Source: JBEDUK01 sp040414485
GTDB taxonomy: Bacteria; Actinomycetota; UBA4738
DNA length: 48,384 nucleotides
Direction: 5' to 3'
NCBI GenBank assembly: GCA_040414485.1
Contig: JBEDUK010000018.1
Location: 1 to 48,384, forward strand
The notes beneath the pieces are model-generated. The model did not search any database and was not told the origin of the DNA. It worked only from the letters and a program-made list of their open reading frames with translations. Both the position numbers and the translations under genes were made by a program. Within the stretch, counting starts at the first letter, position 1. Each line of letters begins with the position of its first letter. Below are positions 47,856 through 48,384 of the stretch, piece after piece.

Positions 47856-48365
47856 CTAGAGCCAGCTCATCTTGGCGCCGCGGATGGCCAGGCCGGCCTG
47901 CCAATGGAAGAAGTCGAAGTAGGCCTTCGAGTAGACGATCGAACCGCGGTGGTCCACCTCGATCGAATACAGGTCGCGGGTCGGCACCCTGACCGCGAAC
48001 AGGAACTCACAGAACGGTCCCACGCCCGCCCCGGGACCCAGCGTGGATCGGCCGATGACGGCGCCGTGCATGTCCTTGACGACCACGGGAGTGCCCTCGT
48101 GGATGCCGTGGTAGATCGGTGCGAGCCTGCACTGCGAGCTGTACTTGATCGACCCCACGTCGAGCGCGCCCTCGATCGTGTGGTACTGCGACCGCCGCAC
48201 CTGAACGACGACGAATCCCGCCAGCAACGCGATCACGACCACGCCGGCCACGATCGCAACCACCCTGCGGCGGCGCGAGTGCGGGGGACGTTCGGGCAAT
48301 CCGGTCTGCGTCGACCACCACGACGGCATGCGCGGCCGCGTGCTCGTCGCCTGTTCGTCGGCCAT
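47856..48365 (-). CDS. Membrane-anchored protein of unknown function
   Basis: 169 aa. A cytoplasmic start rich in Arg/Ser/Pro, a membrane helix at about 34-56 (VVAIVAGVVVIALLAGFVVV), then an outer domain with CRLAPIYHGIHEGTPVVVKD, GPFCEFLFAVRVPTRDLYSI and HWQAGLAIRGAKMSWL. Two Cys in the outer part could form a disulfide. No family recognised. An ATG (preceded by an in-frame TTG) is used; upstream is outside the window. Confidence 0.7.
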   Translation of the reverse strand: MADEQATSTRPRMPSWWSTQTGLPERPPHSRRRRVVAIVAGVVVIALLAGFVVVQVRRSQYHTIEGALDVGSIKYSSQCRLAPIYHGIHEGTPVVVKDMHGAVIGRSTLGPGAGVGPFCEFLFAVRVPTRDLYSIEVDHRGSIVYSKAYFDFFHWQAGLAIRGAKMSWL

Positions 48366-48384
48366 CAAGCCATGATGCCACAGG

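Noticed and set aside
1..48384. CRISPR array, IS element, prophage or plasmid genes
   Set aside because: No evenly spaced direct repeats with spacers, no transposase or integrase frame, and no terminal inverted repeats were seen.

Overview
The window is high-GC bacterial chromosome from an actinobacterium. The best evidence is gene order. On the minus strand run tRNA-Thr, tRNA-Met, rpmG, fabG/hadA/hadB-type genes, tRNA-Trp, secE, nusG, rplK, rplA, rplJ, rplL and the first 37 codons of rpoB at the left edge. This is the rpmG-had-trpT-secE-nusG order known from Mycobacterium and relatives. A TIGR03557-type F420-dependent oxidoreductase, actinobacterial small-protein families and a sigma-B/F-type regulator set agree. 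I cannot name the class. No IS element, prophage, CRISPR array or plasmid gene was seen.

Region 1 (1-12.5 kb) is the transcription/translation core, with unusual insertions. A Wzz/tyrosine-kinase fusion lies between rplL and rpoB, an ECF sigma factor plus a membrane beta-propeller protein lies between rplA and rplJ, and a class-V aminotransferase lies between the had genes and tRNA-Trp. rplJL has its own TTGACG/TAACCT promoter and an L10-type leader with an attenuator-like hairpin.

Region 2 (12.6-33.9 kb) is a stress-response block: a hemerythrin, UdgX, ChaB-like, USP-like and small membrane proteins, a three-GAF SpoIIE-type phosphatase, a sigma-B/F-type sigma factor, one STAS protein, five RsbW-like ATPase-fold proteins (three with a damaged N-box), a GH15 enzyme and a DksA-like protein. 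Reading the intergenic DNA on both strands shows a repeated element, GTTT or GTTC, then 15-16 nt, then GGGTA(T/A/G) or GGG(G/A)A(A/T), in front of at least fourteen genes. It matches the known actinobacterial sigma-B/sigma-F promoter. The window therefore seems to hold the sigma factor, its partner-switching controls and much of its regulon together.

Region 3 (33.9-43.9 kb) is metabolic: a membrane-anchored SDR, an enolase-superfamily dehydratase, a PoxB-like ThDP enzyme, a YdiJ-type FAD/Fe-S D-2-hydroxyacid dehydrogenase, and a translationally coupled pair of trehalose-type glycosyltransferases (GT4 TreT-like, then a divergent GT20).

Region 4 (43.9-48.4 kb) holds a DrrAB-like ABC exporter divergent from its TetR regulator, with palindromic operators, an ArsR-SRPBCC-YCII operon with an autoregulatory palindrome over a nearly leaderless promoter, and an unknown membrane-anchored protein.
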